Below are positions 1-9,124 of a DNA stretch of 64,000 bases, piece by piece. Below the pieces are notes generated by a model. That model was not told the DNA's origin, made no database searches, and worked only from the letters and a program-made list of their open reading frames with translations. Positions within the stretch are counted from its first letter, which is position 1, and the number at the start of each line of letters is the position of its first letter. This DNA comes from an uncultured Phocaeicola sp. Its GTDB lineage: Bacteria > Bacteroidota > Bacteroidia > Bacteroidales > Bacteroidaceae. Where the stretch lies: positions 62,001 to 126,000 of the forward strand of contig CAUBDX010000001.1 in NCBI GenBank assembly GCA_958434805.1. Direction: 5' to 3'. A program made the position numbers and the translations under genes.

Positions 1-832
1 CTTCGTAGTTGAATACACCTTCGTCATCCCATCCGTGTTCGTCGTCACCGATCAACTTACGTTTCGGGTCAGTAGACAAAGTAGTCTTACCTGTACCAGA
101 CAAACCGAAGAAGATAGCCGAACTAGTTCCTTCCATATTTGTATTAGCAGAGCAGTGCATGGAAGCGATACCACGAAGCGGGTTCATGTAGTTCATGATA
201 GAGAACATACCTTTCTTCATTTCACCACCGTACCAAGTGTTCAGGATAACTTGTTCTTTGGTCTTCAAGTTGAAAACTGTAGCAGTTTCAGAGTTCAAGC
301 CCAGTTCTTTGTAGTTGTCAACTTTTGCTTTAGATGCGTTGAAACATACAAAATCAGGTTCTCCGTAAGCTTCCAGTTCTTCAGCAGTCGGGCGGATGAA
401 CATGTTAGTTACGAAGTGAGCCTGCCAAGCTACTTCCATGATGAAACGTACTTTCATACGAGTTGCAGCATTAGCACCGCAGAATGTATCAACAACGAAC
501 AAACGCTTGCCGCTCAATTGTTTTACAGCTTTAGACTTCAAGTCAGCCCAAGCTTCTTCAGTACAAGGTTTGTTATCGTTTTTATATTCGTCAGAAGTCC
601 ACCATACTGAATTTTCAGAAGCTTCATTCTTAACGAAGAATTTATCTTTAGGAGAACGACCTGTGTAAACACCAGTCATTACGTTTACAGCACCCAGTTC
701 AGTAACCTGTCCTTTTTCGAAACCTTCCAATCCCGGTTTAGTTTCTTCAGCGAAAAGCACATCATAAGAAGGATTGTGGAGAACTTCCTTCACGTCGGTA
801 ATACCGTACTTGCTTAAATCTAAATTTGCCAT
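1..832 (-). CDS. pckA: Phosphoenolpyruvate carboxykinase (ATP), 3'-truncated by window edge
   Basis: The first ~277 codons of ATP-dependent PEP carboxykinase are present, read leftward from ATG at 832 ([10 protein letters not shown]); the rest lies left of the window. The enzyme interconverts oxaloacetate + ATP with PEP + CO2 + ADP in the cytosol and serves gluconeogenesis or, in Bacteroides, CO2-fixing fumarate fermentation. Seen in sequence: the family substrate motif TGRSPKDKF near residue 55-65 and the kinase-type P-loop GLSGTGKTT near residue 241-249, followed by [14 protein letters not shown]. No frameshift is visible. It diverges from upp; a TAATTTTG -7-like box lies at 929-936 on the same strand. 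Identification is secure. Confidence 0.96.
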   Translation of the reverse strand, partial: MANLDLSKYGITDVKEVLHNPSYDVLFAEETKPGLEGFEKGQVTELGAVNVMTGVYTGRSPKDKFFVKNEASENSVWWTSDEYKNDNKPCTEEAWADLKSKAVKQLSGKRLFVVDTFCGANAATRMKVRFIMEVAWQAHFVTNMFIRPTAEELEAYGEPDFVCFNASKAKVDNYKELGLNSETATVFNLKTKEQVILNTWYGGEMKKGMFSIMNYMNPLRGIASMHCSANTNMEGTSSAIFFGLSGTGKTTLSTDPKRKLIGDDEHGWDDEGVFNYE

Positions 833-928
833 TTTTTAATGATTTAATTTGGTTATTGTATAATGTTATTTTTACTCTTTATTTTCTGAAAGAAGATGTT
901 TTTCAACACCCCCTTGTCTAAGGCGCTA

Positions 929-936
929 CAAAATTA
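929..936 (-). promoter_or_regulatory. Putative -7 box of pckA promoter
   Basis: On the minus strand this reads TAATTTTG, a match to the Bacteroidetes TAnnTTTG -7 element, about 100 nt upstream of the pckA start. No clear TTG -33 element is visible. Confidence 0.4.
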
Positions 937-1092
937 GTGCTTTATTTTAAAAAAAAGAAGTTATTAGAGAAAAATTTCCGTAATAATCAAATATTTATAT
1001 TTGTGTAACAAAAATGCAATTCGTACTTTACAAATCTAGAAATTATTTGTTTCTTTGCAGGTCAAAGTCAACAATATAACAAAAGCATAGAT

Positions 1093-1752
1093 ATGAAAAT
1101 CATCAATCTCAGTGAAGGCAATTCTCTCCTAAACCAATATGTAGCGGAATTGCGCGATGTACATGTTCAAAATGATCGTATGCGTTTCCGCAGAAATATT
1201 GAAAGAATAGGAGAAATCATGGCATACGAGATGAGTAAAGCACTAACCTATTCCGTAAAGCAAGTACAGACACCCTTGGGAACTGCCACGGCCAGCACAC
1301 ACGATGACAAAATAGTGATCGCAACGGTATTCCGTGCCGGACTGCCGCTGCACACCGGTTTTCTGAACATGTTCGACCATGCCGACAACGCTTTCGTTTC
1401 CGCATTCCGTTTTTACAAAGATGATGAACACCGTATTGTAGATGTACACATTGAATACATCGCCGCTCCTTCATTGAATGACAGAACCTTGCTTCTCGTT
1501 GATCCCATGCTTGCCACCGGTGAAAGCATGGAACTTGCCTGGAAAGCGTTCCTTACCAAAGGCAAACCAGCTAAATTGCAGATGGCCTGTGTCATTGCCA
1601 GCCAACAAGGGGTAGCGCATATGGCAGAACTTTTTCCCGGCGATGATGTCACATTATGGTGTGCCGCCATAGACCCTGTCTTGGACGAGCACAAATACAT
1701 TGTTCCGGGGTTAGGGGATGCCGGTGATTTATCATTCGGCGAGAAACTCTAA
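1093..1752 (+). CDS. upp: Uracil phosphoribosyltransferase
   Basis: A 219-residue cytosolic salvage enzyme converting uracil + PRPP to UMP + PPi. The PRPP-binding loop is visible as VDPMLATGES near residue 136-145, and the C-terminal uracil-binding motif VPGLGDAGD lies near the end (residues ~204-212). Length is close to the usual ~208-residue family size. It is transcribed alone, divergently from pckA, and ends in a strong hairpin shared with the oppositely directed korB. A TTTCTTTG box at 1050-1057 could be its -7 element, with one mismatch to consensus. Confidence 0.95.
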   Translation: MKIINLSEGNSLLNQYVAELRDVHVQNDRMRFRRNIERIGEIMAYEMSKALTYSVKQVQTPLGTATASTHDDKIVIATVFRAGLPLHTGFLNMFDHADNAFVSAFRFYKDDEHRIVDVHIEYIAAPSLNDRTLLLVDPMLATGESMELAWKAFLTKGKPAKLQMACVIASQQGVAHMAELFPGDDVTLWCAAIDPVLDEHKYIVPGLGDAGDLSFGEKL

Positions 1753-1805
1753 AGCTCAAACTATAAGGACAGTTTCAGGTGTGTTCTCTTACACACTAAA
1801 ATTCT

Positions 1806-1862
1806 AAATTAAATGGTTAGTAACCGGCAATTATTCACTGCCTATTACTAACCATTTAATTT
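1806..1862. terminator. Bidirectional terminator between upp and korB
   Basis: A nearly perfect 18-bp inverted repeat (AAATTAAATGGTTAGTAA and its complement) around a ~21-nt loop, with A/T tracts on both sides, sits between convergent genes. Confidence 0.85.
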
Positions 1863-1909
1863 TTAGAACAACTCTGTAGATCCGGTTCCTACAGGGAAGA
1901 TGAAAAATA

Positions 1910-2914
1910 TTATTTCACTTCCCAAATATCATTTGTCATCAGTAATTCCTGGAAATTATGATATTTTTTCTTTGCGGCCACTTCTTCAATCTGTGCATTA
2001 ACGGCGTCATCATAAGTAGGCGCTTCCACATCACGGATCACACCTAATGCAACCGGAAAATCCGGTCCTTCCATCAATGCCAGTTTCAACTGCAAAGTAT
2101 TATCCATACAATGAGCATCGTGCACTAAAATGTCTTTTTCCGTCACACCATTCTCGCCAATCTTTACCACTTTCAGCCCGAAACCTTCCTGCATCAGCCC
2201 GTATTCTTTATCTACCCCAAACAACATCGGTTTACCGTGTTCCAAATAAATGGCATTCTTTGAACGACCTTCTTTCGTATATACTGATTCGTGTGTTCCA
2301 TCATTAAAAATGACGCAGTTCTGAAGAATTTCACATACAGCCGCACCTTTATGATTGGCAGCAGCTTTCAGAATCTCCACTGTACCAGGACTATCCGTAG
2401 CTACCGCACGGGCAAAGAAACGCCCACGCGCACCAAAACATAATTCAGCCGGATGAAACGGATCTTCCACAGTGCCGTAAGGAGATGATTTGCTAACAAA
2501 TCCACGGGGAGAGGTCGGAGAATACTGTCCTTTGGTCAAACCATATATCCGGTTGTTCAACAAAATCATATTCAAGTCGATATTACGACGAACGGCGTGT
2601 ATAAAATGATTTCCACCAATAGCCAGCCCATCACCATCCCCTGAAATCTGCCAGACAGTAATCTTCGGATTAGCCACCTTGCAGCCTGTAGAAATAGCAG
2701 CCGCACGACCGTGCACAGTCTGCATGGCATATGTATTCATGTAATAAGGCAGACGGCTGGAACATCCGATACCCGAAATAACGGCAGTATCATGAGGAGC
2801 CACTCCCAATTCAGCCATCGCTTTGTGCAGCGAAGCCAAGAAAAAATGGTCACCGCAACCCGGACACCAGCGAGGTTGTCCCTTTTTGAAATCTTTTGCT
2901 GTATATTCGTTCAT
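1910..2914 (-). CDS. korB: 2-oxoacid (2-oxoglutarate-type) ferredoxin oxidoreductase, beta subunit
   Basis: The 334-residue thiamine-diphosphate-binding subunit. With KorA it forms the cytosolic enzyme oxidising a 2-oxoacid to acyl-CoA + CO2 while reducing ferredoxin. Visible motifs: WCPGCGDHFF near the N-terminus, GIGCSSRLPYY, and the TPP signature GDGDGLAIGGNHFIHA followed by LLNNRIYGLTKGQ, as in KorB/OorB. It is the second gene of a two-gene operon, starting 23 nt after korA ends. The assignment to 2-oxoglutarate rather than other 2-oxoacids is by family resemblance only. Confidence 0.92.
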   Translation of the reverse strand: MNEYTAKDFKKGQPRWCPGCGDHFFLASLHKAMAELGVAPHDTAVISGIGCSSRLPYYMNTYAMQTVHGRAAAISTGCKVANPKITVWQISGDGDGLAIGGNHFIHAVRRNIDLNMILLNNRIYGLTKGQYSPTSPRGFVSKSSPYGTVEDPFHPAELCFGARGRFFARAVATDSPGTVEILKAAANHKGAAVCEILQNCVIFNDGTHESVYTKEGRSKNAIYLEHGKPMLFGVDKEYGLMQEGFGLKVVKIGENGVTEKDILVHDAHCMDNTLQLKLALMEGPDFPVALGVIRDVEAPTYDDAVNAQIEEVAAKKKYHNFQELLMTNDIWEVK

Positions 2915-2937
2915 AGTCTTTACTTTCTTTACGGTTA

Positions 2938-4785
2938 TTATTTATTTAAAATCTCAGTGAAAGCATCAACTAACTCGCTGACTACGAACGGCTGGCCTTT
3001 TACCTCATTAAACTGATAAGGAACAAATCCGTCCACTTTCATACGGAGATATCCGGCAAACTGACCAAGATTCTGCTCAGCCACGACTACCTTCTTATAT
3101 TTCTTCAGCACTTCTGCCGTATTGTGAGGCAGCGGGTTCAAATGAACAAAATGTGCCAAAGCAACCTTCTTGCCCGCATGGTTCATTTCCTCCATTGCTG
3201 AATATAAATGACCGTAAGTTCCACCGAAACCTACTATCAGCAAATCTGCATCCTCTACGCAGCCTTGCACCTTAACATCAGGCACTGGAATTTTAGCAAC
3301 CTTCTCGGCACGCAAACGGCACATCAAATTATGGTTTTCAGGCTCGGTAGAAATAGCACCTGTATCACTGTCTTTTTCCAAGCCTCCCAAAATATGCATA
3401 TAACCTTCCTGTCCCGGCAATGCCCAATAACGGACACCTGTTTCGGCGTTACGCTTGTAAGGAGTATAATTATCCTTCATTTCCGGAGTAACATAGGGTG
3501 GGTTAATAGCCGGATAGTTCGCCAGATCAGGCAACTTCCATGCACCGGAACCATTTGCTACAAAACCATCGGTCAGCAACACCACCGGAGTCATGTGTTC
3601 CAAGGCAATCTTACAAGCATCATAAGCAGCATCAAAACAATGAGTTGGAGAAGCTGCGGCAATGACCGGCATAGGAGATTCACCGTTACGGCCAAACAAA
3701 GCCTGCAATAAATCTGTTTGCTCAGACTTAGTAGGCAAACCAGTAGAAGGACCGCCGCGCTGTACATTAATAACCACCAATGGTAATTCTGTAATAACAG
3801 CCAGATTCATAGCCTCTGATTTCAGACAAACACCCGGTCCCGAAGTAGAAGTAGCTGCCAACGCACCTGCAAACGAGGCACCGATAGCCGTAGCGCAACC
3901 TGAAATTTCATCTTCACATTGAACCGTAGTCACTCCCAATGATTTATGTTTAGAAAGTTCATGCAAGATATCTGTTGCCGGAGTAATGGGATAAGATCCC
4001 AGGAACAAACGCAGACCTGCTTTCTCGGCAGCAGCAATTAAGCCATAAGCCGTAGCCTTGTTTCCGCTGATATCCATGTACTTTCCAGGTACTTTAGACT
4101 TAGTTTCCACCTTATAAGTATGATCCACAGACGCATGCGTATTGTGACCATAATCATATCCGGCGTGTATCACTTTAATATTCGCTTCAGCTATTTGCGG
4201 CTTCTTTGCAAATTTCTCGCGCAAGAAATTTTCAGCAACCGCCAGGTCACGATTAAACAACCAGCAGACCAATCCCAAAGCAAACATATTACGACATTTC
4301 AACATTGACTTGTTGTCCATGCCTGTATCTGCCAGACAATCTTTCACCATCTGCGAAATAGGAGCAGCAATTACATCCTGCTTAATACCCATTTCTTCAA
4401 TCGGATTGTCTGTTTTGAAAGCCGCCTTGTCCAGATCTGATTTCTGAAAACAATCTGTATCAATAATGATACAAGCTGTGGACTTCGCAAATTTGTATTG
4501 TGTTTTCAATGCAGCGGCATTCATTGCGACCAGCACGTCGCATTTGTCACCAGGGGTAAAAACTTTACCCGCACCGATATGCACCTGGAAACCTGACACA
4601 CCGGTCAACGAACCTTGCGGGGCACGTATATCCGCCGGGTAATCGGGGAATGTACTGATATCATTTCCCACTGTAGCCGAAATATTAGAAAAGATATTTC
4701 CGGCCAGCTGCATACCATCGCCTGAGTCGCCTGAGAAACGGACCACCACTTGGTCCAACTCCTTGACTATCATTTCATCTGCCAT
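2938..4785 (-). CDS. korA: 2-oxoacid (2-oxoglutarate-type) ferredoxin oxidoreductase, fused gamma-alpha subunit
   Basis: A 615-residue protein with the gamma (coenzyme A-side) domain first (residues ~1-190, with FSGDSGDGMQLAG), then the pyrimidine-binding alpha domain (from ~240, YPITPATDILHELS) and a C-terminal domain with the LIVGFGGTYG and VAEQNLGQFAGYLR stretches. The fused gamma-alpha arrangement is the common KorA layout in Bacteroidetes. It is the first gene of the korAB operon, and a well-formed promoter lies ~40 nt upstream. The pair supplies reduced ferredoxin or runs reductive TCA-type steps; direction in vivo cannot be read from sequence. Confidence 0.93.
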   Translation of the reverse strand: MADEMIVKELDQVVVRFSGDSGDGMQLAGNIFSNISATVGNDISTFPDYPADIRAPQGSLTGVSGFQVHIGAGKVFTPGDKCDVLVAMNAAALKTQYKFAKSTACIIIDTDCFQKSDLDKAAFKTDNPIEEMGIKQDVIAAPISQMVKDCLADTGMDNKSMLKCRNMFALGLVCWLFNRDLAVAENFLREKFAKKPQIAEANIKVIHAGYDYGHNTHASVDHTYKVETKSKVPGKYMDISGNKATAYGLIAAAEKAGLRLFLGSYPITPATDILHELSKHKSLGVTTVQCEDEISGCATAIGASFAGALAATSTSGPGVCLKSEAMNLAVITELPLVVINVQRGGPSTGLPTKSEQTDLLQALFGRNGESPMPVIAAASPTHCFDAAYDACKIALEHMTPVVLLTDGFVANGSGAWKLPDLANYPAINPPYVTPEMKDNYTPYKRNAETGVRYWALPGQEGYMHILGGLEKDSDTGAISTEPENHNLMCRLRAEKVAKIPVPDVKVQGCVEDADLLIVGFGGTYGHLYSAMEEMNHAGKKVALAHFVHLNPLPHNTAEVLKKYKKVVVAEQNLGQFAGYLRMKVDGFVPYQFNEVKGQPFVVSELVDAFTEILNK

Positions 4786-4821
4786 AACTTATTATTTAGG
4801 GTTACAAAATTTCACTGTTTG

Positions 4822-4852
4822 CAAAGTTCGGAAAGTTCTGTCAAAGGACAAA
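4822..4852 (-). promoter_or_regulatory. Predicted korAB promoter (-33 TTTG / N19 / -7 GAACTTTG)
   Basis: On the minus strand TTTG (4849-4852) is followed after exactly 19 nt by GAACTTTG (4822-4829), close to the Bacteroidetes promoter TTTG-N19-TAnnTTTG. It lies 37-67 nt upstream of the korA ATG. Confidence 0.6.
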
Positions 4853-5195
4853 ATATTCCGCTATCAAACTACGTTTGAATATCAAAATGTACAAAATTAA
4901 AGGTTTATTTGTTTCCAAGCTAAGAAAAAGCAGAGATAATTACCTGTTTAAAAGCATAAATCCCTATCATTATGACAGCATCAAAAACGATTAATTTTTA
5001 CAATTTATTATTTTTATCCATGTTTTATGAACAACATGAAAGTTTATAGCAGAATAACAACATTATTAGATTATAAAAAACAGACAAAAAACAACAAAAC
5101 AACAAAGAAAGGATTATTTTCTTCCCACTTAAGACATTTTTCAATCTTTCATATTGCCATTTTAACAAAAAGAAGTACCTTTGTACCCATAAAGG

Positions 5196-5267
5196 GGCCT
5201 TGTAGTTCAACGGATAGAATAGAAGTTTCCTAAACTTTAGATAGGGGTTCGATTCCCCTCGGGGCTA
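5196..5267 (+). tRNA. tRNA-Arg (anticodon CCT)
   Basis: A 72-nt cloverleaf. Acceptor arms are GGCCTTG (5196-5202) and CGGGGCT (5260-5266) with discriminator A5267; U8/A9 are in place. D-stem GTTC/GAAT carries GG in the loop. Anticodon stem GAAGT/ACTTT surrounds loop TTCCTAA, so anticodon CCT (5229-5231) reads AGG. T-arm AGGGG-TTCGATT-CCCCT is perfect. CCA is not encoded. The acceptor stem contains G1-U72 and two further U-G pairs, which is unusual but pairable. The preceding ~400 nt from korA (4786-5195) contains the korAB promoter and otherwise only AT-rich sequence. Confidence 0.93.
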
Positions 5268-5269
5268 CA

Positions 5270-5316
5270 AAGAGCAGTAAACAATTGTTATACAACCGTT
5301 TACTGCTCTTTTTTTA
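5270..5316 (+). terminator. Rho-independent terminator after tRNA-Arg
   Basis: The inverted repeat AAGAGCAGTAAAC ... GTTTACTGCTCTT is followed by a run of T. It ends the tRNA transcript and could also serve the convergent kbl gene. Confidence 0.88.
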
Positions 5317-5337
5317 CTGGATAGCTTTCAAATCTGC

Positions 5338-6528
5338 TTATTTAATCACCCCAAGTTCTTTGCCCACTTTAATAAATGCAGCAATTGCCTTATCCAAATG
5401 TGCCTTTTCATGCCCGGCAGACAACTGGACACGGATACGTGCCTGTCCTTTCGGAACAACCGGATAATAGAAACCGGTTACATATATGCCCTCTTTCTGC
5501 ATCTTGGCGGCAAAATCCTGAGACAGTTTCGCATCATAAAGCATCACAGCACAAATCGCGCTCTGAGTTGGTTTGATGTCAAAACCGGCAGCCAGCATCC
5601 TGTCACGGAAATAATTCACATTATCCATCAGCTTAGTATGCAAAGCATCACTTTCTTTCAATATCTTAAACATTTCCAGACTAGCACCGATAATGGCAGG
5701 AGCTACAGAATTAGAGAATAAATAAGGACGGGAACGCTGGCGCAACATATCAATAATTTCTTTCTTACCGGTGGTAAATCCTCCCATTGCCCCACCAAAT
5801 GCTTTACCTAATGTACCAGTAAAGATATCCACACGCCCGTATGCATTAAACTGTTCTGCCACGCCATGCCCTGTAGGACCTACTACACCGGCCGAATGAG
5901 ATTCATCCACCATAACCAACGCGTCATACTTTTCCGCCAGTTCACAAATCTTATCCAATGGAGCCACATTACCATCCATCGAGAATACACCATCTGTAGC
6001 AATAATACGATGACGCTGTGCCTGCGCTTCCTGCAAACAACGTTCTAGGTCAGCCATATCAGCATTGGCATAACGATAGCGTTTTGCCTTACACAAGCGT
6101 ACACCATCTATAATAGATGCATGATTCAACGCATCTGAAATAATAGCGTCTTCTTCTGTAAACAGCGGTTCGAACAAACCACCGTTAGCATCAAAACAAG
6201 CTGCATAAAGTATAGTATCTTCTGTTTTAAAATAATCAGAAATGGCAGCTTCCAGCTGTTTGTGCAAATCCTGAGTTCCACAGATAAAGCGTACGGAAGA
6301 CATACCGAAGCCATGTGTGTCCATCGCCTCTTTGGCAGCATTGATCAAGCGTTGATTATCTGACAAACCTAAATAATTGTTGGCACAAAAGTTCAACACA
6401 TCTTCTCCGTCATTCACCTTGATGTCCGCACGCTGAGGTGTGGTAATTATACGTTCATTTTTATACAATCCGGCTGCCTTAATATCAGCCAGTTCCTTCG
6501 CAAGGAACTCCTTCATTTTACCATACAT
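5338..6528 (-). CDS. kbl: Glycine C-acetyltransferase (2-amino-3-ketobutyrate CoA ligase)
   Basis: A 396-residue PLP enzyme of the alpha-oxoamine synthase family. It splits 2-amino-3-ketobutyrate with CoA into glycine + acetyl-CoA, the second step of threonine catabolism. Visible: CANNYLGLS near residue 48, the PLP-aspartate segment MVDESHSAGVVG (~205-216), and the Schiff-base lysine in FTGTLGKAFGGAMGG (~240). The length matches the family. It diverges from a threonine dehydrogenase gene 170 nt away, which supports this role over other family members such as BioF. Confidence 0.93.
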   Translation of the reverse strand: MYGKMKEFLAKELADIKAAGLYKNERIITTPQRADIKVNDGEDVLNFCANNYLGLSDNQRLINAAKEAMDTHGFGMSSVRFICGTQDLHKQLEAAISDYFKTEDTILYAACFDANGGLFEPLFTEEDAIISDALNHASIIDGVRLCKAKRYRYANADMADLERCLQEAQAQRHRIIATDGVFSMDGNVAPLDKICELAEKYDALVMVDESHSAGVVGPTGHGVAEQFNAYGRVDIFTGTLGKAFGGAMGGFTTGKKEIIDMLRQRSRPYLFSNSVAPAIIGASLEMFKILKESDALHTKLMDNVNYFRDRMLAAGFDIKPTQSAICAVMLYDAKLSQDFAAKMQKEGIYVTGFYYPVVPKGQARIRVQLSAGHEKAHLDKAIAAFIKVGKELGVIK

Positions 6529-6656
6529 AGCTTTGTTTTTTTATTAAGTATATAGTTTAAGTTTAAAAATCAGTCTGACTTGACAAAGTTCTTATTTTTT
6601 TTTGATATCCGATTAAATTATAGAGAAAATTTTGATAAAATATGCAGTTTTCTATC

Positions 6657-6664
6657 TATCTTTG
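6657..6664 (+). promoter_or_regulatory. -7 box of threonine dehydrogenase promoter
   Basis: TATCTTTG matches TAnnTTTG exactly; a TTTG at 6631-6634 lies 22 nt upstream and may be the -33 element. The tdh ATG follows 35 nt later. Confidence 0.6.
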
Positions 6665-6698
6665 CTTCCAAAAGAAAACTTAAAGCAAATAGCAAACT

Positions 6699-7652
6699 AT
6701 GAAAAATGTATTAATTATCGGCTCCACCGGTCAGATCGGTTCGGAACTAACCATGAAATTGAGAAGTATTTACAATGGTAATATCGTAGCCGGATATATT
6801 CCCGGTGCTGAGCCTAAAGGGGAATTAAAAGAATCAGGCCCTTCTGCCATCGTAGATATCACCAACGAACAACAAATTGCCGAAACTGTATCAAAGTACA
6901 ACATCGACACCATTTACAACCTGGCAGCCTTACTATCGGCTGTAGCAGAAGCCAAACCTCAACTAGCATGGAAAATAGGCATGGGAGGCCTGTTCAACGT
7001 ATTGGAAGTAGCACGCGAAATGGGTTGCGCCGTATTTACCCCAAGTTCTATCGGTGTCTTCGGCAACAACACCCCTAAAGACAAGACCCCGCAAGACACT
7101 ATCCGTAATCCGCGTACCATGTATGGAGTTACAAAAGTATCAGGAGAATTACTGAGCGATTATTACCATATCCGTTTTGGCGTAGATACCCGCTCCGTTC
7201 GTTTCCCCGGATTAATTTCGTATGTCACACCTCCGGGTGGCGGGACTACCGATTATGCTGTAGACATCTATTATTCGGCTGTAAAAGGTGAAAAATTTGA
7301 ATGTCCTATTGCAGCCGGTACATTCATGGATATGATGTATATGCCTGACGGTTTACGTGCAGCCATTGAAATCATGGAAGCGAATCCCGACAAACTAATT
7401 CATCGCAATTCGTTCAACATTGCTTCAATGAGTTTTGATCCGGAAATTATTTATAACAATATAAAGAAGTATATGCCCGACTTCCATATGGAGTACAAAG
7501 TAGATCCGCTACGTCAAGCTATCGCCGAATCATGGCCGAACTCACTGGACGATACTTGTGCCCGTGAGGAATGGGGATGGAAACCGGAATATGATCTAGA
7601 CAGCATGACACAGGATATGCTTGCCAAACTAAAAATACGATTCAATAAATAA
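6699..7652 (+). CDS. L-threonine 3-dehydrogenase, SDR (epimerase-like) type
   Basis: A 317-residue NAD-dependent extended short-chain dehydrogenase. The Rossmann motif GSTGQIG is at residues 8-14 and the catalytic YxxxK is YGVTK (~142-146). The sequence resembles the epimerase-like threonine dehydrogenases, with RFPGLISYVTPPGGGTTDYAV in the middle. It oxidises threonine to 2-amino-3-ketobutyrate, the substrate of the divergently encoded Kbl. Together they convert threonine to glycine and acetyl-CoA. It ends in a strong terminator. The role rests on family resemblance plus this neighbour. Confidence 0.9.
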   Translation: MKNVLIIGSTGQIGSELTMKLRSIYNGNIVAGYIPGAEPKGELKESGPSAIVDITNEQQIAETVSKYNIDTIYNLAALLSAVAEAKPQLAWKIGMGGLFNVLEVAREMGCAVFTPSSIGVFGNNTPKDKTPQDTIRNPRTMYGVTKVSGELLSDYYHIRFGVDTRSVRFPGLISYVTPPGGGTTDYAVDIYYSAVKGEKFECPIAAGTFMDMMYMPDGLRAAIEIMEANPDKLIHRNSFNIASMSFDPEIIYNNIKKYMPDFHMEYKVDPLRQAIAESWPNSLDDTCAREEWGWKPEYDLDSMTQDMLAKLKIRFNK

Positions 7653-7672
7653 ACCACTAATATTGAATAAAT

Positions 7673-7722
7673 AAAATAGCCTTCTCTATTCTATATGGAA
7701 AAGATAGAGAAGGCTATTTTTA
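7673..7722 (+). terminator. Terminator after threonine dehydrogenase gene
   Basis: A ~17-bp stem (AAAATAGCCTTCTCTAT and its complement) is followed by TTTTTAT. Confidence 0.88.
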
Positions 7723-7755
7723 TACATTTCTTGCACTTATATAAAATTTTGATCG

Positions 7756-7763
7756 TATCTTCG
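7756..7763 (+). promoter_or_regulatory. Putative -7 box of the PfkB kinase promoter
   Basis: TATCTTCG, one mismatch from TAnnTTTG, lies 32 nt before the ATG at 7795. Confidence 0.4.
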
Positions 7764-7794
7764 TGCAAATTAACATACTGATTAAAAACATACT

Positions 7795-8859
7795 ATGAAT
7801 ACAAGAGCTATTACCCAGAACAAGAAAGTCGTTACATTCGGAGAAGTAATGCTAAGGCTGACCGCCCCCAATTTCCAGCGCTTTTCCCAAACAAACGAGT
7901 TTATTGCTACTTATGGAGGAAGTGAAGCGAATGTAGCCATATCACTGGTCAACTTCGGCATCCCCACAGAATTCGTTACCAGACTTCCCGAGAATGCAAT
8001 GGCACAAGCCTGCGTAAACTCACTCCAAGCTTACGGATTAGGTACAGACGGCATTATTTATGGTGGGAAACGCATGGGATTATACTTTCTGGAAAGCGGT
8101 GCAGCATTTCGTAACTCCAATGTAGTATATGACCGTGAAGGCTCTTCCTTTGCCACTTTACGTCCCGGCATGATAGACTGGGAAAAGATTCTTTCCGATG
8201 CAGGCTGGTTCCACTGGTCGGGTATAGCAGCGTCCCTGTCACAGGAAGGAGCAGATGCCTGCCTGGAAGCACTGCAAACAGCAGACCGCCTGGGATTAAC
8301 AATCTCATGCGACTTAAATTTCCGCAAAAAATTATGGAATTACGGTAAATCCGCATCAGAGGTAATGCTCCCCCTTGTTCAATATAGTGATGTCATTTTT
8401 GGTGCAGAACCCGAATACAAAGAAATTTTCGGCATTCCCCCGGTAGGTTTTAAAGCTGTAGACACCTCATATCCATTAGATTTGTCCGGTTTCAAAGTAT
8501 TCGGTCAAAAAGTATCAGAACAAGCTCCCCGATGCCAGAAAATGTTTCTGGAGTTGCGTAATACCATCACTTCCAATCACAATCTGCTGGCAGCCATACT
8601 TTATTCTAAAGGAACATTAAGGCATACCGGCATTTACGATATTGTCCATGAAGTAGACCGTGTGGGTGCAGGAGATGCATTTGTAGGCGGCATGATTTAT
8701 GGTTTGCTGACCTACCCCGACAATGACCAAAAAACATTGGAATTCGCCCTTGCCGCATCTGCATTGAAAAATACCATATATGGAGATTTCAATCAAGTAA
8801 CAGTAGAAGAAGTGGAAGAGTTAATGCAAGGAAACACTTCAGGAAGAGTAGTCAGATAA
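7795..8859 (+). CDS. kdgK: PfkB-family sugar kinase, probable 2-dehydro-3-deoxygluconokinase
   Basis: A 354-residue ribokinase-fold kinase. The N-terminal VTFGEVMLRLTAP and GGSEANVAISL motifs and the C-terminal anion-hole signature DRVGAGDAFVGG (~285-296, catalytic Asp in GAGD) are present. The family phosphorylates sugars using ATP. The overall layout matches KDG kinases, which make KDPG from 2-keto-3-deoxygluconate in hexuronate breakdown. There is no aldolase or uronate gene next to it in the window, so the substrate is tentative; other PfkB sugars are possible. Confidence 0.75.
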   Translation: MNTRAITQNKKVVTFGEVMLRLTAPNFQRFSQTNEFIATYGGSEANVAISLVNFGIPTEFVTRLPENAMAQACVNSLQAYGLGTDGIIYGGKRMGLYFLESGAAFRNSNVVYDREGSSFATLRPGMIDWEKILSDAGWFHWSGIAASLSQEGADACLEALQTADRLGLTISCDLNFRKKLWNYGKSASEVMLPLVQYSDVIFGAEPEYKEIFGIPPVGFKAVDTSYPLDLSGFKVFGQKVSEQAPRCQKMFLELRNTITSNHNLLAAILYSKGTLRHTGIYDIVHEVDRVGAGDAFVGGMIYGLLTYPDNDQKTLEFALAASALKNTIYGDFNQVTVEEVEELMQGNTSGRVVR

Positions 8860-8915
8860 CTATTTTCACGATTATAGCCAAACAGAATTGATCTGCAAGA
8901 TACAGCGTAAAAAAG

Positions 8916-8995
8916 CAAGTTAACTTCATGGGACAAGCAAGTTAAGTTGAAATGCCAAGTAAGCTAAGTTACTTACCCAATGTACTTAAGTTAAT
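8916..8995. repeat. Array of four palindromic units, 22-bp period (array C)
   Basis: Four 10-bp imperfect palindromes start at 8918, 8940, 8962 and 8984: AAGTTAACTT, AAGTTAAGTT, AAGCTAAGTT and TACTTAAGTT. The spacing is exactly 22 bp in every step, while the sequences between units are not conserved. The array lies in the 265-nt gap between two convergent genes. Arrays of the same geometry but different core sequence occur at 24708 and 59291. Confidence 0.75.
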
Positions 8996-9057
8996 TTTTG
9001 AAGCCACAGAAGATTCATCTACCCTTTTTCCACAAACCAATTCCAATCGACCATTAT

Positions 9058-9102
9058 AAAAAGAGGAGGATGCTCATGATATGAGCATCCTCCTCTTTTT
9101 AT
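9058..9102. terminator. Bidirectional terminator between kinase and secDF
   Basis: A 16-bp perfect stem (GAGGAGGATGCTCAT and complement) with a 2-4-nt loop, flanked by AAAAA on the left and TTTTT on the right. Confidence 0.9.
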
Positions 9103-9124
9103 TTATTTCTTAAAAGAAACCTTC

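Noticed and set aside
5025..5233. Short overlapping frames upstream of tRNA-Arg
   Set aside because: They are AT-rich chance frames, one of them running into the tRNA gene.
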